Source of the DNA: Catellatospora sp. TT07R-123
GTDB lineage: Bacteria; Actinomycetota; Actinomycetes; Mycobacteriales; Micromonosporaceae
Direction of reading: 5' to 3'
Length of the DNA: 64,000 nt
Assembly (NCBI RefSeq): GCF_018327705.1
Contig: NZ_BNEM01000001.1
Coordinates: 310,001-374,000 of the forward strand
Below the pieces are notes generated by a model. It had not been told where the DNA came from and made no database searches. It saw nothing but the letters and a program-made list of their open reading frames with translations. A program made the position numbers and the translations under genes. Of this stretch, positions 16,376 through 24,261 are shown piece by piece (positions within the stretch are counted from its first letter, which is position 1; each line of letters begins with the position of its first letter).

Positions 16376-17251
16376 GTGGTACGCCGCCTGCTCAGCCTCG
16401 CCTCCGGCCGCATCGCCGCCGCCATCCTCATCCTCATCGCGCTGCTGGCGCTGCTCGGGCCGCTGCTGGCCCCGCAGGACCCGCTGGCAGGCAGCGCCGA
16501 CATCCTCGCCCCGCCCGGGGCGCACCACTGGCTCGGCACCGACTACCTCGGCCGGGACGTGTTCAGCCGGCTGCTGGCCGGGTCACGGCTCAGCGTGCTG
16601 GGCGCGGTCCAGGTCACCGTGATGGCGCTGCTGGTCGGGGTGATCCCCGGCATCCTGTCGGTGTACCTCGGCCGCGCCTTCGAATGGGTCACGCTGCGGC
16701 TGGCCGACACCCTGATCGCGCTGCCGTTCCTGGTCTTCGCCGTCGCCGTCACCGCGCTGCTGGGCAACGGCATCCCGCAGGCCATGCTCACGGTCGGCAT
16801 CATGGTCTCGCCGCTGTTCTACCGGGTGGCGCGGGCCGCGACCCTGTCGGTGGCCCGGTCGCAGTACGTCGAGGCGGCGATCGTGGCCGGGGCGTCGGTC
16901 GGCTGGATCGTGCGCAGGCACGTCTGGACGAAGGTGCTGCCGCCGATCGCGATCGCGCTGGCCCACACCACCGGAGTCGGGTTCGTCGTGGTGTCCAGCC
17001 TGACCTTCCTCGGCATCGGCGTACGCCCGCCCGCGCCGACGTGGGGCGGGATCCTCGCCTCCGACCTCGGGTTCCTCAGCTACCGGCCGTGGGCGCCGCT
17101 GCTGCCCACCGCTCTGATCATGGCCACGGTCTGGGCCTGCAACCTGCTGGCCGACGCGATCCGCGACGTCTCCGGCGAAGCGGGCCGGGCCCTGCTGAAC
17201 ACCAGGAAGCTGCGCGGCCGCCTCGCCGCCGCCGGAAGGGGTGCCGCATGA
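16376..17251 (+). CDS. ABC permease 2 (DppC/OppC type)
   Basis: The 291-residue partner permease starts at GTG 16376, one base after the previous stop. It has the DppC hallmarks GAHHWLGTDYLGRDVFSRLL near residue 43 and the EAA loop SQYVEAAIVAGASVGWIVRR near 162, with six membrane spans. Its stop overlaps the start of the first ATPase. It forms the heterodimeric channel with permease 1. Confidence 0.93.
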   Translation: MVRRLLSLASGRIAAAILILIALLALLGPLLAPQDPLAGSADILAPPGAHHWLGTDYLGRDVFSRLLAGSRLSVLGAVQVTVMALLVGVIPGILSVYLGRAFEWVTLRLADTLIALPFLVFAVAVTALLGNGIPQAMLTVGIMVSPLFYRVARAATLSVARSQYVEAAIVAGASVGWIVRRHVWTKVLPPIAIALAHTTGVGFVVVSSLTFLGIGVRPPAPTWGGILASDLGFLSYRPWAPLLPTALIMATVWACNLLADAIRDVSGEAGRALLNTRKLRGRLAAAGRGAA

Positions 17252-18096
17252 GCAGCGCCGTACTGCGCCTGACCGACGTCCGGGTCCGCGACGCCGTCGG
17301 TGACCGCGACGTCGTGCACGGCGTGTCGTTCGCGCTGACACCGGGCAAGGTGGTCGGCATCGTCGGCGAGTCCGGCAGCGGCAAGACGCTGACCTGCCGG
17401 GCCATCCTCGGCATCCTGCCCGAGCACTTCAGCGTCGGCGGCGGCTCGATCGAGCTGGCCGGGCGGGACACGTCCCGGCTGACCCCGCGCGAGTGGACCG
17501 GGCTGCGCGGGGCGACCGTCGGCGCCGTGTTCCAGGACCCGGCGTCCTATCTCAACCCGTCCATCCGGGTCGGCGCCCAGGTGGCCGAGGTCGTCCGGGT
17601 CAAGAAGGGCCTGACCCGGCGCGAGGCCCGGCGCCGGGCGGTGGAGCTGCTGGGCGCCGTCCGCCTGCGCGATCCGGAACTGGTCTACCGGCAGTATCCG
17701 CACGAACTGTCCGGCGGCATGCTCCAGCGGGTCCTGATCGCGGCCGCGATCGCCGCCGACCCGCAGCTGCTCATCGCCGACGAGGCCACCACCGCGCTGG
17801 ACGTCACCGTGCAGGCCGAGATCCTCGATCTGCTCACCGACCTGCGCGAACGCACCGGCCTCGCACTGATCGTGGTCTCCCACGACCTCGCGGTGGTCGC
17901 GCAGCTGTGCGACGAGGTCCTCGTCATGCGGGCCGGGACCGTCGTCGAGCAGGGCCCGACCGCCCGCGTGCTCTACGACCCGCGCCACGAGTACACCCGG
18001 CTGCTCATCGCCGAGCACGAGCAGTACGGCCTCGACCGCTTCCTCGCCCCCGCCGCCGAACCCGTCCCCAGCAAGGAGCTCGACCATGTCGGCTGA
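17248..18096 (+). CDS. ABC ATPase (DppD/OppD type)
   Basis: The 282-residue ATPase has Walker A GESGSGKT near residue 38, Q-loop VFQDPASYLNP, signature LSGGMLQR, Walker B LLIADEATTALD and the H-loop SHDLAVV. It lacks the C-terminal extension with iron-sulfur cysteines seen in some OppD proteins. The start overlaps the permease stop by four bases, and the next ATPase overlaps its end by 11 bases. Confidence 0.93.
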   Translation: MSSAVLRLTDVRVRDAVGDRDVVHGVSFALTPGKVVGIVGESGSGKTLTCRAILGILPEHFSVGGGSIELAGRDTSRLTPREWTGLRGATVGAVFQDPASYLNPSIRVGAQVAEVVRVKKGLTRREARRRAVELLGAVRLRDPELVYRQYPHELSGGMLQRVLIAAAIAADPQLLIADEATTALDVTVQAEILDLLTDLRERTGLALIVVSHDLAVVAQLCDEVLVMRAGTVVEQGPTARVLYDPRHEYTRLLIAEHEQYGLDRFLAPAAEPVPSKELDHVG

Positions 18097-18919
18097 TCCC
18101 CGCCCGGTGCTCCAGGTGACCGGGCTGGACGTGCACTACCGCCGCGGCACCGGGCGGCTGCACGCCCTGCGCGGTGCTGACCTGACGGTGGCCCCCGGCG
18201 AGACCGTCGGCGTGATCGGCGAGACCGGTTCCGGCAAGTCCACCCTGGCCCGCGCCGTGCTCGGCCTGGTCCGCCCGTCGGCGGGCCGGATCGTGGTCGC
18301 CGGTGAGGACGTCACCGGGCACTCGGCCCGGCAGTGGCGCGCCCTGCGCCGGCGCGGCGTGCTCCAGTACGTCTTCCAGGACCCGCTGCGCAGCCTGGAT
18401 CCGGACCTGACCGTCGCCGACTCGCTCGTCGAGCCGCTGCTGATCCAGGGCCGCACCCGCGCCGCCGCCACCGCACGCGCCCAGGCGTACCTGGAGCGGG
18501 TGCACCTGGACCCGGAGCTGCTGACGCGGCTGCCCGGCCAGCTGTCCGGCGGCCAGCGCCAGCGGGTCGCGGTGGCCCGCGCGCTGGTCACCGACCCGGA
18601 GCTGGTCATCCTCGACGAGCCGGTGAGCGCGCTGGACTCCGCCAACCGGGTGCGGGCGCTGGAGCTGCTCAAGGAACTGCGCGCCGGCGGGGCGGCGCTG
18701 GTGTTCATCTCGCACGACCTCGGGTCGGTGGCCGGGATCGCCGACCGGATCGCGGTGCTGTACCAGGGCCGCGTGGTGGAGACGGCCCCGGCCCGCGACC
18801 TCGTCGACTCCCCGCAGCACCCGTACACCCGCCTGCTCGTCAGCTCGGCGCCGACGCTCAGCTCGGCGGCGGGCGACCGCGCCCGCCGCGAGGCGCTGCG
18901 CGAACTCCTGCACGTCTGA
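18086..18919 (+). CDS. ABC ATPase (DppF/OppF type)
   Basis: The 277-residue second ATPase has Walker A GETGSGKS near residue 45, Q-loop VFQDPLRSLDPDLTV, signature LSGGQRQRVAVARAL, Walker B LVILDEPVSALD and the oligopeptide-type tail HPYTRLLVSSAPTL. It completes the five-gene importer of the LLM operon. Confidence 0.93.
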   Translation: MSADPRPVLQVTGLDVHYRRGTGRLHALRGADLTVAPGETVGVIGETGSGKSTLARAVLGLVRPSAGRIVVAGEDVTGHSARQWRALRRRGVLQYVFQDPLRSLDPDLTVADSLVEPLLIQGRTRAAATARAQAYLERVHLDPELLTRLPGQLSGGQRQRVAVARALVTDPELVILDEPVSALDSANRVRALELLKELRAGGAALVFISHDLGSVAGIADRIAVLYQGRVVETAPARDLVDSPQHPYTRLLVSSAPTLSSAAGDRARREALRELLHV

Positions 18920-18937
18920 TCCGGAAAGGAGCCAGCG

Positions 18938-18994
18938 ATGGCCCGTCAACTCAGAACCACCCGGCACACCGCGCTGGTCGAGGCGGGTGCCTGA
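18938..18994 (+). CDS. 18-residue ORF coupled to the flavoprotein monooxygenase
   Basis: A strong GGAAAGGAG ribosome-binding site precedes ATG 18938. The frame encodes MARQLRTTRHTALVEAGA and its TGA overlaps the ATG of the flavoprotein monooxygenase (TGATG). It is Arg-rich at the front, like sulfur leader peptides, but lacks a Cys. It may simply load ribosomes for the downstream gene, whose own start has no good binding site. I do not recognise the peptide. Confidence 0.5.
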   Translation: MARQLRTTRHTALVEAGA

Positions 18995-21417
18995 TGGGTG
19001 ACGTCCGTTTCCCCACCGGCGAACCGCCCGCCGAGACCGACGTGCTCATCGTCGGGGCGGGCCCGGTCGGCCTGTCGGCCGCCGTCGAGCTCACCGCCCG
19101 CGGTGTCTCGGTCGCGGTCGTCGACGCCGCCACCGAGGCGACGCTGGTCCGGGCGGGGGCCATGGGGCACTCGCCGCGTACGGTCGAGCATTTCCGGCGC
19201 TGGGGGCTGCTTCAGCAGATCCGGACCGCGTGGACGTTCCCGCCCGAGTGGAACCGGGGCATCCGGCTGGCGACGTCGCTGGCCGGGCACGACCTGGTCG
19301 CCGACGGCGAGCGGCGGCAGCCGCCGGGCTTCTCGCTGGCCCGGCCGATCCGCCGCCCGCAGACCGCCCTGCAGCAGGTCTTCCTCGACCACCTGCGGCT
19401 GCACGGGGTGCCCGTGAGCGGCGGGTGGCGGGCCGTCGGGCTGGCCGACACCGGTGCCGACGTCGAGACGTCCGTGTCGTCGGCCGGGCAGGCGCGCACC
19501 ATCCGGTCCCGCTACGTGATCGGCGCGGACGGCGGCAGCAGCACCGTGCGCCGACTGGCGGGGATCGAGCGCGAGGGCGAGCACGCCACGGAGAAGATGT
19601 TCCGCCTGATCGTCCGGCACGCGCCGGGTGCGCTCGGAGCGGCGCCCAGCGGCACCAACATCGTCTTCAACGGGCGGGCGTCGGGGTTCCTCGCCGCGAT
19701 CAGCCCGACCGAGTGGCGCGTGTACGCCGGGCCGTACCCGCTGGACGCCGAGCCGGCCGAGGCGGAGCTGCTGGACGTCGCGCGGGCGGCGTTCGGGGTG
19801 GCCGAGCTGGAGCTGGAGCTGGCGTCGAGGACCACGTACCACCAGGCGACGCGGATCGCGGCGACGTTCCGTCAGGGACGGGTGCTGCTGGCCGGGGACG
19901 CCGCGCACGTGCGCACCCCGGGCGGCAACCTGGGCGAGGGGTTCGGCGACGTGGCCAACCTGGGGTGGAAGCTGGCGGCGGTGCTGGCCGGGCACGGCGG
20001 CGACGGGCTGCTGGACTCCTACGACGCCGAGCGGCGCCCGCACAACCAGCGGGTGGCCGACCACGCGCTGGCCTCGGCGCGGCGCTCACGGGAGCTGCTG
20101 GCGCGGATCCGCGACGGCGGAATCCCCGACGACGCCGACGACGGCGCCCCGGCGCGGCGGCGGCGGGGTGAGATCGCCGAGCTGCTGAGCGCGCAGCCGC
20201 GCGGAGAGGCTCCCGGAGTCCTGTTCGACGAGCGCTACGACGACTCGGGGGTGGTCTGGTACGGGACCGGGCAGCTCGCGGCCGAGCGGCCGTGGGCGGC
20301 ATCGGTGTACGAGGACGATCCGCGCCCCGGTCACCGGGCCCCCGACCTGTACGTGGATCCGTGGGGCGACACCCTCTACGACCGGCTCGGGGTCGGCTTC
20401 GGGTTGCTGATGGCCGCCCCGGACGCCGCGGTGGAGCAGGAGTTCGCCGCGGCGGCGCAGGACCGGGGCCTGCGGTTGTCGGTGGTGCACCTGCCCGAGG
20501 GCCCGGCCCGCGAGCGCTACGGCGAGGGCGCGGTGCTGGTCCGGCCGGATCAGCACGTCGCCTGGCGGGGCCGGGTGCTGCCGCCCGGTGGTGCCGCCGC
20601 CGTCCTCGACCACGTCCTCGGCCTGCGGGCCGCACCCCAGGCGAAGGGCTCCGCCGTGTTCCTCGATTTCACCGGCCCGGCCGGGTTGCGCACCCGGGGC
20701 ACCGTCCTGATCGTCCCGGGCCGGGGCGAGAGCGCCTCGGGGTATGTCCGGCTGGGCAGCCGCCTGGCCGCCGACGCGTACCGGGTGCGGGTGGTGCTGC
20801 CGCCGGTGCTCGACGAGTCCGACGCGGACGGTGCGCTGGACCGGTTCGAGCCGGTGCTGGCCGAGGCGGTCGCGGAGCTCGGCGACGGGCTGGTGGCGCC
20901 GCTGGTGCTGGTGGGTGCCGACGCCGGAGCGGCGGTCGTCGGCGGCCTAGTGGCGCGGTCGGGTCCGGACGCGTCGTGGTGGCCCGCGGCGGTGGTGCTG
21001 GCCGGGCTGCCCGGGTATGGCGCGCACCGTACCGGTGGCTGGGAGGACGAACTGGACGGGCGGACGCACTGCCCGGTGCACCGGGGGGTGCTCGGCGGCG
21101 ATCCGGCGGTCAGGCCGGGGGCGCTGTCCGCGCCGGTGCCGTCGGCGCTGCTGGACGCGGCCTACCGGAGCAAGGCGGAGGTGGCGCACCTGATCCTGGC
21201 CGGTGACGCCGATCCGTACGCCGACCGGGAGCGGCTGGCGGAGCTGGCGTCGATCCTGCCGACGGCGCGGCTGGCGGTGGTCCGCGGTGCCCGCCATGAC
21301 GTGCTCAACGACGTGCAGCACCGGTCGGTGGCCGCCGAGGTGGTGGCCTTCCTGGAGGCGGTGCGGGCCGGCCGGCCGCTGGAGCCGATCGTGCAGGTCG
21401 AACGCAGCACCTGGTGA
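18994..21417 (+). CDS. FAD monooxygenase fused to an alpha/beta-hydrolase domain
   Basis: The 807-residue protein starts with a class A flavoprotein hydroxylase: FAD motif TDVLIVGAGPVGLSAAVEL (about residues 15-33), VIGADGGSSTVRRLAG (about 173-188) and GDAAHVRTPGGNLGEG (about 301-316). A second half follows from about residue 570. It resembles an alpha/beta hydrolase: GTVLIVPGRGESASGYVRL, a nucleophile-elbow-like LVGADAGAAVVGG with Asp instead of Ser, an acidic LAGDADPYADRE, and a late His in GARHDVLND. It could oxidise and then hydrolyse an organosulfur substrate. Long overlapping frames in this region are shadows. Confidence 0.85.
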   Translation: MGDVRFPTGEPPAETDVLIVGAGPVGLSAAVELTARGVSVAVVDAATEATLVRAGAMGHSPRTVEHFRRWGLLQQIRTAWTFPPEWNRGIRLATSLAGHDLVADGERRQPPGFSLARPIRRPQTALQQVFLDHLRLHGVPVSGGWRAVGLADTGADVETSVSSAGQARTIRSRYVIGADGGSSTVRRLAGIEREGEHATEKMFRLIVRHAPGALGAAPSGTNIVFNGRASGFLAAISPTEWRVYAGPYPLDAEPAEAELLDVARAAFGVAELELELASRTTYHQATRIAATFRQGRVLLAGDAAHVRTPGGNLGEGFGDVANLGWKLAAVLAGHGGDGLLDSYDAERRPHNQRVADHALASARRSRELLARIRDGGIPDDADDGAPARRRRGEIAELLSAQPRGEAPGVLFDERYDDSGVVWYGTGQLAAERPWAASVYEDDPRPGHRAPDLYVDPWGDTLYDRLGVGFGLLMAAPDAAVEQEFAAAAQDRGLRLSVVHLPEGPARERYGEGAVLVRPDQHVAWRGRVLPPGGAAAVLDHVLGLRAAPQAKGSAVFLDFTGPAGLRTRGTVLIVPGRGESASGYVRLGSRLAADAYRVRVVLPPVLDESDADGALDRFEPVLAEAVAELGDGLVAPLVLVGADAGAAVVGGLVARSGPDASWWPAAVVLAGLPGYGAHRTGGWEDELDGRTHCPVHRGVLGGDPAVRPGALSAPVPSALLDAAYRSKAEVAHLILAGDADPYADRERLAELASILPTARLAVVRGARHDVLNDVQHRSVAAEVVAFLEAVRAGRPLEPIVQVERSTW

Positions 21418-21430
21418 TGCGGCGTCCCAA

Positions 21431-21457
21431 CATGTAATCCCTACTTGACCGATAGGA
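21431..21457 (+). promoter_or_regulatory. Sulfur-island promoter element A
   Basis: The stretch CATGTAAT-N10-CCGATAGGA lies between the monooxygenase and the taurine-type transporter. The same two boxes, spaced 11 instead of 10, occur in the metX/OsmC divergent promoter at 34015-34042. ATAGGA also occurs in the GntR promoter. It is probably a control site; the protein that binds it is unknown. Confidence 0.45.
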
Positions 21458-21480
21458 GATGTAGGCAGCAAGCTCCGTGC

Positions 21481-22323
21481 GTGTCCGATCACGCCCGCGC
21501 CTCCGCGACGGCCCCGCGCCGCAACCGCACCACGACGCCGCAGTTCCGGGCTCTCACCCTGCGGCTCGGGGCCGTCGCGCTGCTGCTCGCCGCCTGGTGG
21601 GCGGTCGCGGCGGCCGAGATCTGGCCGCCGGTGTTCGTGCCGTCCCCGCAGTCGGTCTGGCACCAGTTCCTCGACACCTCCGGGCTCAGCGATACCGCCC
21701 GCCCCGGCTGGGCCGGCTACTCTCTGGGCGAGCACCTGCTGGCCAGCCTGCGCCGGATGGCCCTGGGCTGCGCGTACGGCATCGGCGGCGGCCTGGCGCT
21801 GGGACTGCTGATCGGCCTGGTGCCGGCCGTCGGCACGGTGCTCGGCCCGGCGGTCACCTTCGTACGCACCCTGCCGCCGCTGGCCTACCTCAGCCTGCTC
21901 GTGATCTGGTTCGGCATCGACGAGGCGCCCAAGGTGTGGCTGCTGCTGCTGGCCGCGCTGCCGCCGGTCGCCGTCGCCACCGCCGACGCGGTGCGCGGGG
22001 TGCCCGCCGACTACCTGCACGCGGCCCGCTCGCTGGGCACCGGCCGGGCGATGCTGCCCTGGCGGGTGCTGCTGCCCGCCGCCGCGCCCGAGATCCTCAC
22101 CGGAGTCCGGCTGGCGGTCGGGGTCGCCTACACCACCGTGGTCGCCGCCGAGACGGTCAACGGGGTCCCCGGCATCGGCGGCATGATCCGCGACGCCCAG
22201 CGCTACAACCAGACCGACGTCGTCGTGCTCGGCATCATCCTGATCGGCCTGTCCGGCCTGGCCTTCGACGGCCTCCTCCAGCTCGCCCAGCGCCGCCTCA
22301 CACCGTGGCGCGGGCGCGTATGA
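21481..22323 (+). CDS. Taurine/sulfonate-type ABC permease
   Basis: The permease has six spans and the EAA-like loop ADYLHAARSLGTGRAMLPWR near residue 178 of about 280. The block VVAAETVNGVPGIGGMIRDA is typical of TauC/SsuC. Start choice is uncertain: GTG 21481 (VSDHARAS) is taken, while TTG 21445 is also in frame and nearer to an AGGAG. The genes run permease, binding protein, ATPase, which differs from the tauABC order. Confidence 0.88.
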   Translation: MSDHARASATAPRRNRTTTPQFRALTLRLGAVALLLAAWWAVAAAEIWPPVFVPSPQSVWHQFLDTSGLSDTARPGWAGYSLGEHLLASLRRMALGCAYGIGGGLALGLLIGLVPAVGTVLGPAVTFVRTLPPLAYLSLLVIWFGIDEAPKVWLLLLAALPPVAVATADAVRGVPADYLHAARSLGTGRAMLPWRVLLPAAAPEILTGVRLAVGVAYTTVVAAETVNGVPGIGGMIRDAQRYNQTDVVVLGIILIGLSGLAFDGLLQLAQRRLTPWRGRV

Positions 22324-22348
22324 CCCCGCAAACGATGAGAGGAATCCT

Positions 22349-23407
22349 GTGAACCATCCCGTAGACCGCCGCCGACTGCTGCTGGGTGCCCTGGGGCTGG
22401 CCGCCGCGCCGGTGCTGGCGGCCTGCACCGGCGACGCCGACCCCGCCCCGGTCGGCAGCGGCGGCACCGCCGCGCCCAAGCAGCTGCGCATCGGGTACCA
22501 GCTGATCCCCAACGGCGATCTGATCGTCAAGGACCTCGGCTGGCTGGAGGCCGCGCTGCCCGGCACGACCGTGGTGTGGAGCAAGTTCGACTCCGGCGGC
22601 GACGTCAACACCGCCATCCTGGCGGGCAGCCTGGACATCGGCCTGGCCGGCAGCAGCCCCGTCGCCCGGGGCCTGGCCGCGCCGCTGAACATCCCGTACA
22701 CCGTGCCGTGGATCTTCGATGTCATCGGCGACAACGAGTCCCTGGTGGTCAAGCCCGAGATCACCGACCTGGCCGGGCTCGCGGGCAAGAAGGTCGCCAC
22801 CCCGTTCGCGTCCACCTCGCACTACAGCCTGCTCGCGGCGCTGGCCGACGCGGGGGTGCCCGAGAACAGCGTGAAGGTCATCGACCTGGAGCCGCCGGAG
22901 ATCCAGGCGGCCTGGCAGCGCGGCGACATCGACGGCGCCTACGTGTGGACCCCGGTCCTGGCCGAGCTGCGCAAGACCGGCAAGGTCCTGATCACCAGCC
23001 GCCAGCTGGCCGGCAAAGGCAAGCTGACCGCCGACCTGGCCGTCGTGCGCACGCCGTTCCTGCAGCAGTACCCGCAGGTGGTCAAGGTCTGGATCCAGCA
23101 GCAGGACCGGGCGGTCAAGCTCGTCCGCACCGACAAGACCGCCGCCGCCCAGGCCGTCGGCCGCCAGCTCAACCTCGACTTCGACGAGGCCGGGGCGCAG
23201 CTGTCGGAACTGGTGCTGCTCGACGCCGCCGAGCAGGCCGGGCCCGACTACCTGGGCACACCCGCCGCGCCCGGCAAGCTGGCCGACAACCTGCACTCGG
23301 CCGCCGAGTTCCTGACCGCGCAGGGCAAGCTCACCGCCGCGCCGAGCCTCGACGTGTATCGCCAGGGCCTGGCCGTACAGGCGCTCGCCGATGCCGCCAA
23401 GGCCTGA
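22349..23407 (+). CDS. tauA: TauA-like taurine/sulfonate-binding lipoprotein
   Basis: The 352-residue precursor starts at GTG 22349 behind GAGAGGA. A lipobox (VLAAC, Cys near residue 26) follows a long signal. Its core closely follows TauA: VWSKFDSGGDVNTAILAG, IGLAGSSPVARGLA, FDVIGDNESLVVKPEI and WQRGDIDGAYVWTPVL. It captures taurine or a related sulfonate for the flanking permease and ATPase. Ligand identity is inferred from family similarity. The ATPase start overlaps its end by 17 bases. Confidence 0.88.
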   Translation: MNHPVDRRRLLLGALGLAAAPVLAACTGDADPAPVGSGGTAAPKQLRIGYQLIPNGDLIVKDLGWLEAALPGTTVVWSKFDSGGDVNTAILAGSLDIGLAGSSPVARGLAAPLNIPYTVPWIFDVIGDNESLVVKPEITDLAGLAGKKVATPFASTSHYSLLAALADAGVPENSVKVIDLEPPEIQAAWQRGDIDGAYVWTPVLAELRKTGKVLITSRQLAGKGKLTADLAVVRTPFLQQYPQVVKVWIQQQDRAVKLVRTDKTAAAQAVGRQLNLDFDEAGAQLSELVLLDAAEQAGPDYLGTPAAPGKLADNLHSAAEFLTAQGKLTAAPSLDVYRQGLAVQALADAAKA

Positions 23408-24185
23408 CCAGGCTGCCCCGGACAGCGCCGTCGCCCCGGCGGTGGCGCTGTCCGGGGTCCGGCACCAGTACCGTGCCGCCGGCCGCGACGTGCTCGCCCT
23501 GGACGGCATCGACCTGCTGATCGAGCCCGGCGAGGCGCTGGCCGTGGTCGGGCCGTCCGGCTGCGGCAAGAGCACGCTGCTGCGGATGATCGCCGGGTTC
23601 CTGCGCCCCTCGCACGGCCGGATCGACGTCGGCGGCGCGCCGGTGACCCGGCCGGGGCCGGACCGCGGCGTGGTGTTCCAGCAGCCCCGGCTGTTCCCGT
23701 GGCTGTCGGTGCGGGCCAACGTGGCGTACGGCCTGCGCGAGGCCGGCCTGCCCCGCCCGGCCCGGACCGCGCGGGTGGACGAGCTGCTGGAGCTCGTCGG
23801 GCTGGCCGACGTCGGCGGGCTGCGCCCGTACGAGCTGTCCGGTGGGATGCAGCAGCGTGCGGCGATCGCACGGGCGCTGGCGCCCGACCCCGGCATCCTG
23901 CTGCTCGACGAGCCGTTCGCGGCGCTGGACGCGCTGACCCGCGAACGGCTCCAGGAGGAGCTGCGCGGCATCTGGCTGCGTACCGGCAAGACGCTGGTGC
24001 TGGTCACGCACAGCGTGGACGAGGCGGCGCTGCTGGGCAGCCGGATCGTGGTGCTGAGCCCGCGCCCGGGCACCGTGGTGCTGGACGAGCGCTCGCAGCT
24101 GCCCCGCGCCGAGCATCCGCGCGCGGCACCGGAGTTCGCGGCACGCCGGGAACGGGTCCTGGCGGCGGTGCGCGGCGCGCACTGA
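23391..24185 (+). CDS. TauB/SsuB-type ABC ATPase
   Basis: The 264-residue ATPase has Walker A GPSGCGKS near residue 47, VVFQQPRLFPWLSV (Q-loop), LSGGMQQRAAIARAL (signature), ILLLDEPFAALDALT (Walker B) and VTHSVDEAALL (H-loop). This is the sulfonate/nitrate/taurine subfamily. It ends the plus-strand half of the sulfur island and meets the opposing operon at a strong hairpin. Confidence 0.92.
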   Translation: MPPRPDQAAPDSAVAPAVALSGVRHQYRAAGRDVLALDGIDLLIEPGEALAVVGPSGCGKSTLLRMIAGFLRPSHGRIDVGGAPVTRPGPDRGVVFQQPRLFPWLSVRANVAYGLREAGLPRPARTARVDELLELVGLADVGGLRPYELSGGMQQRAAIARALAPDPGILLLDEPFAALDALTRERLQEELRGIWLRTGKTLVLVTHSVDEAALLGSRIVVLSPRPGTVVLDERSQLPRAEHPRAAPEFAARRERVLAAVRGAH

Positions 24186-24201
24186 GCCGGGTGCGCGACC
24201 A

Positions 24202-24259
24202 GGCATCGGGAGTGCCGGTCCCCGTGCGCGGGTCCGCCGCGACAGGCACTCCCGATGCC
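24202..24259. terminator. Bidirectional terminator between the two sulfur operons
   Basis: Arms 24202-24216 (GGCATCGGGAGTGCC) and 24245-24259 pair perfectly over 15 bp, with a 28-base loop. It lies exactly between the ATPase stop and the flavoprotein stop. Confidence 0.75.
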
Positions 24260-24261
24260 TT

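Noticed and set aside
18334-21417. A single 1027-codon open frame across the second ATPase and the flavoprotein gene
   Set aside because: The first part is a shadow of the ATPase frame, rich in Arg, Pro and Ala. The true gene starts at 18994, where the FAD motif begins right after the start.
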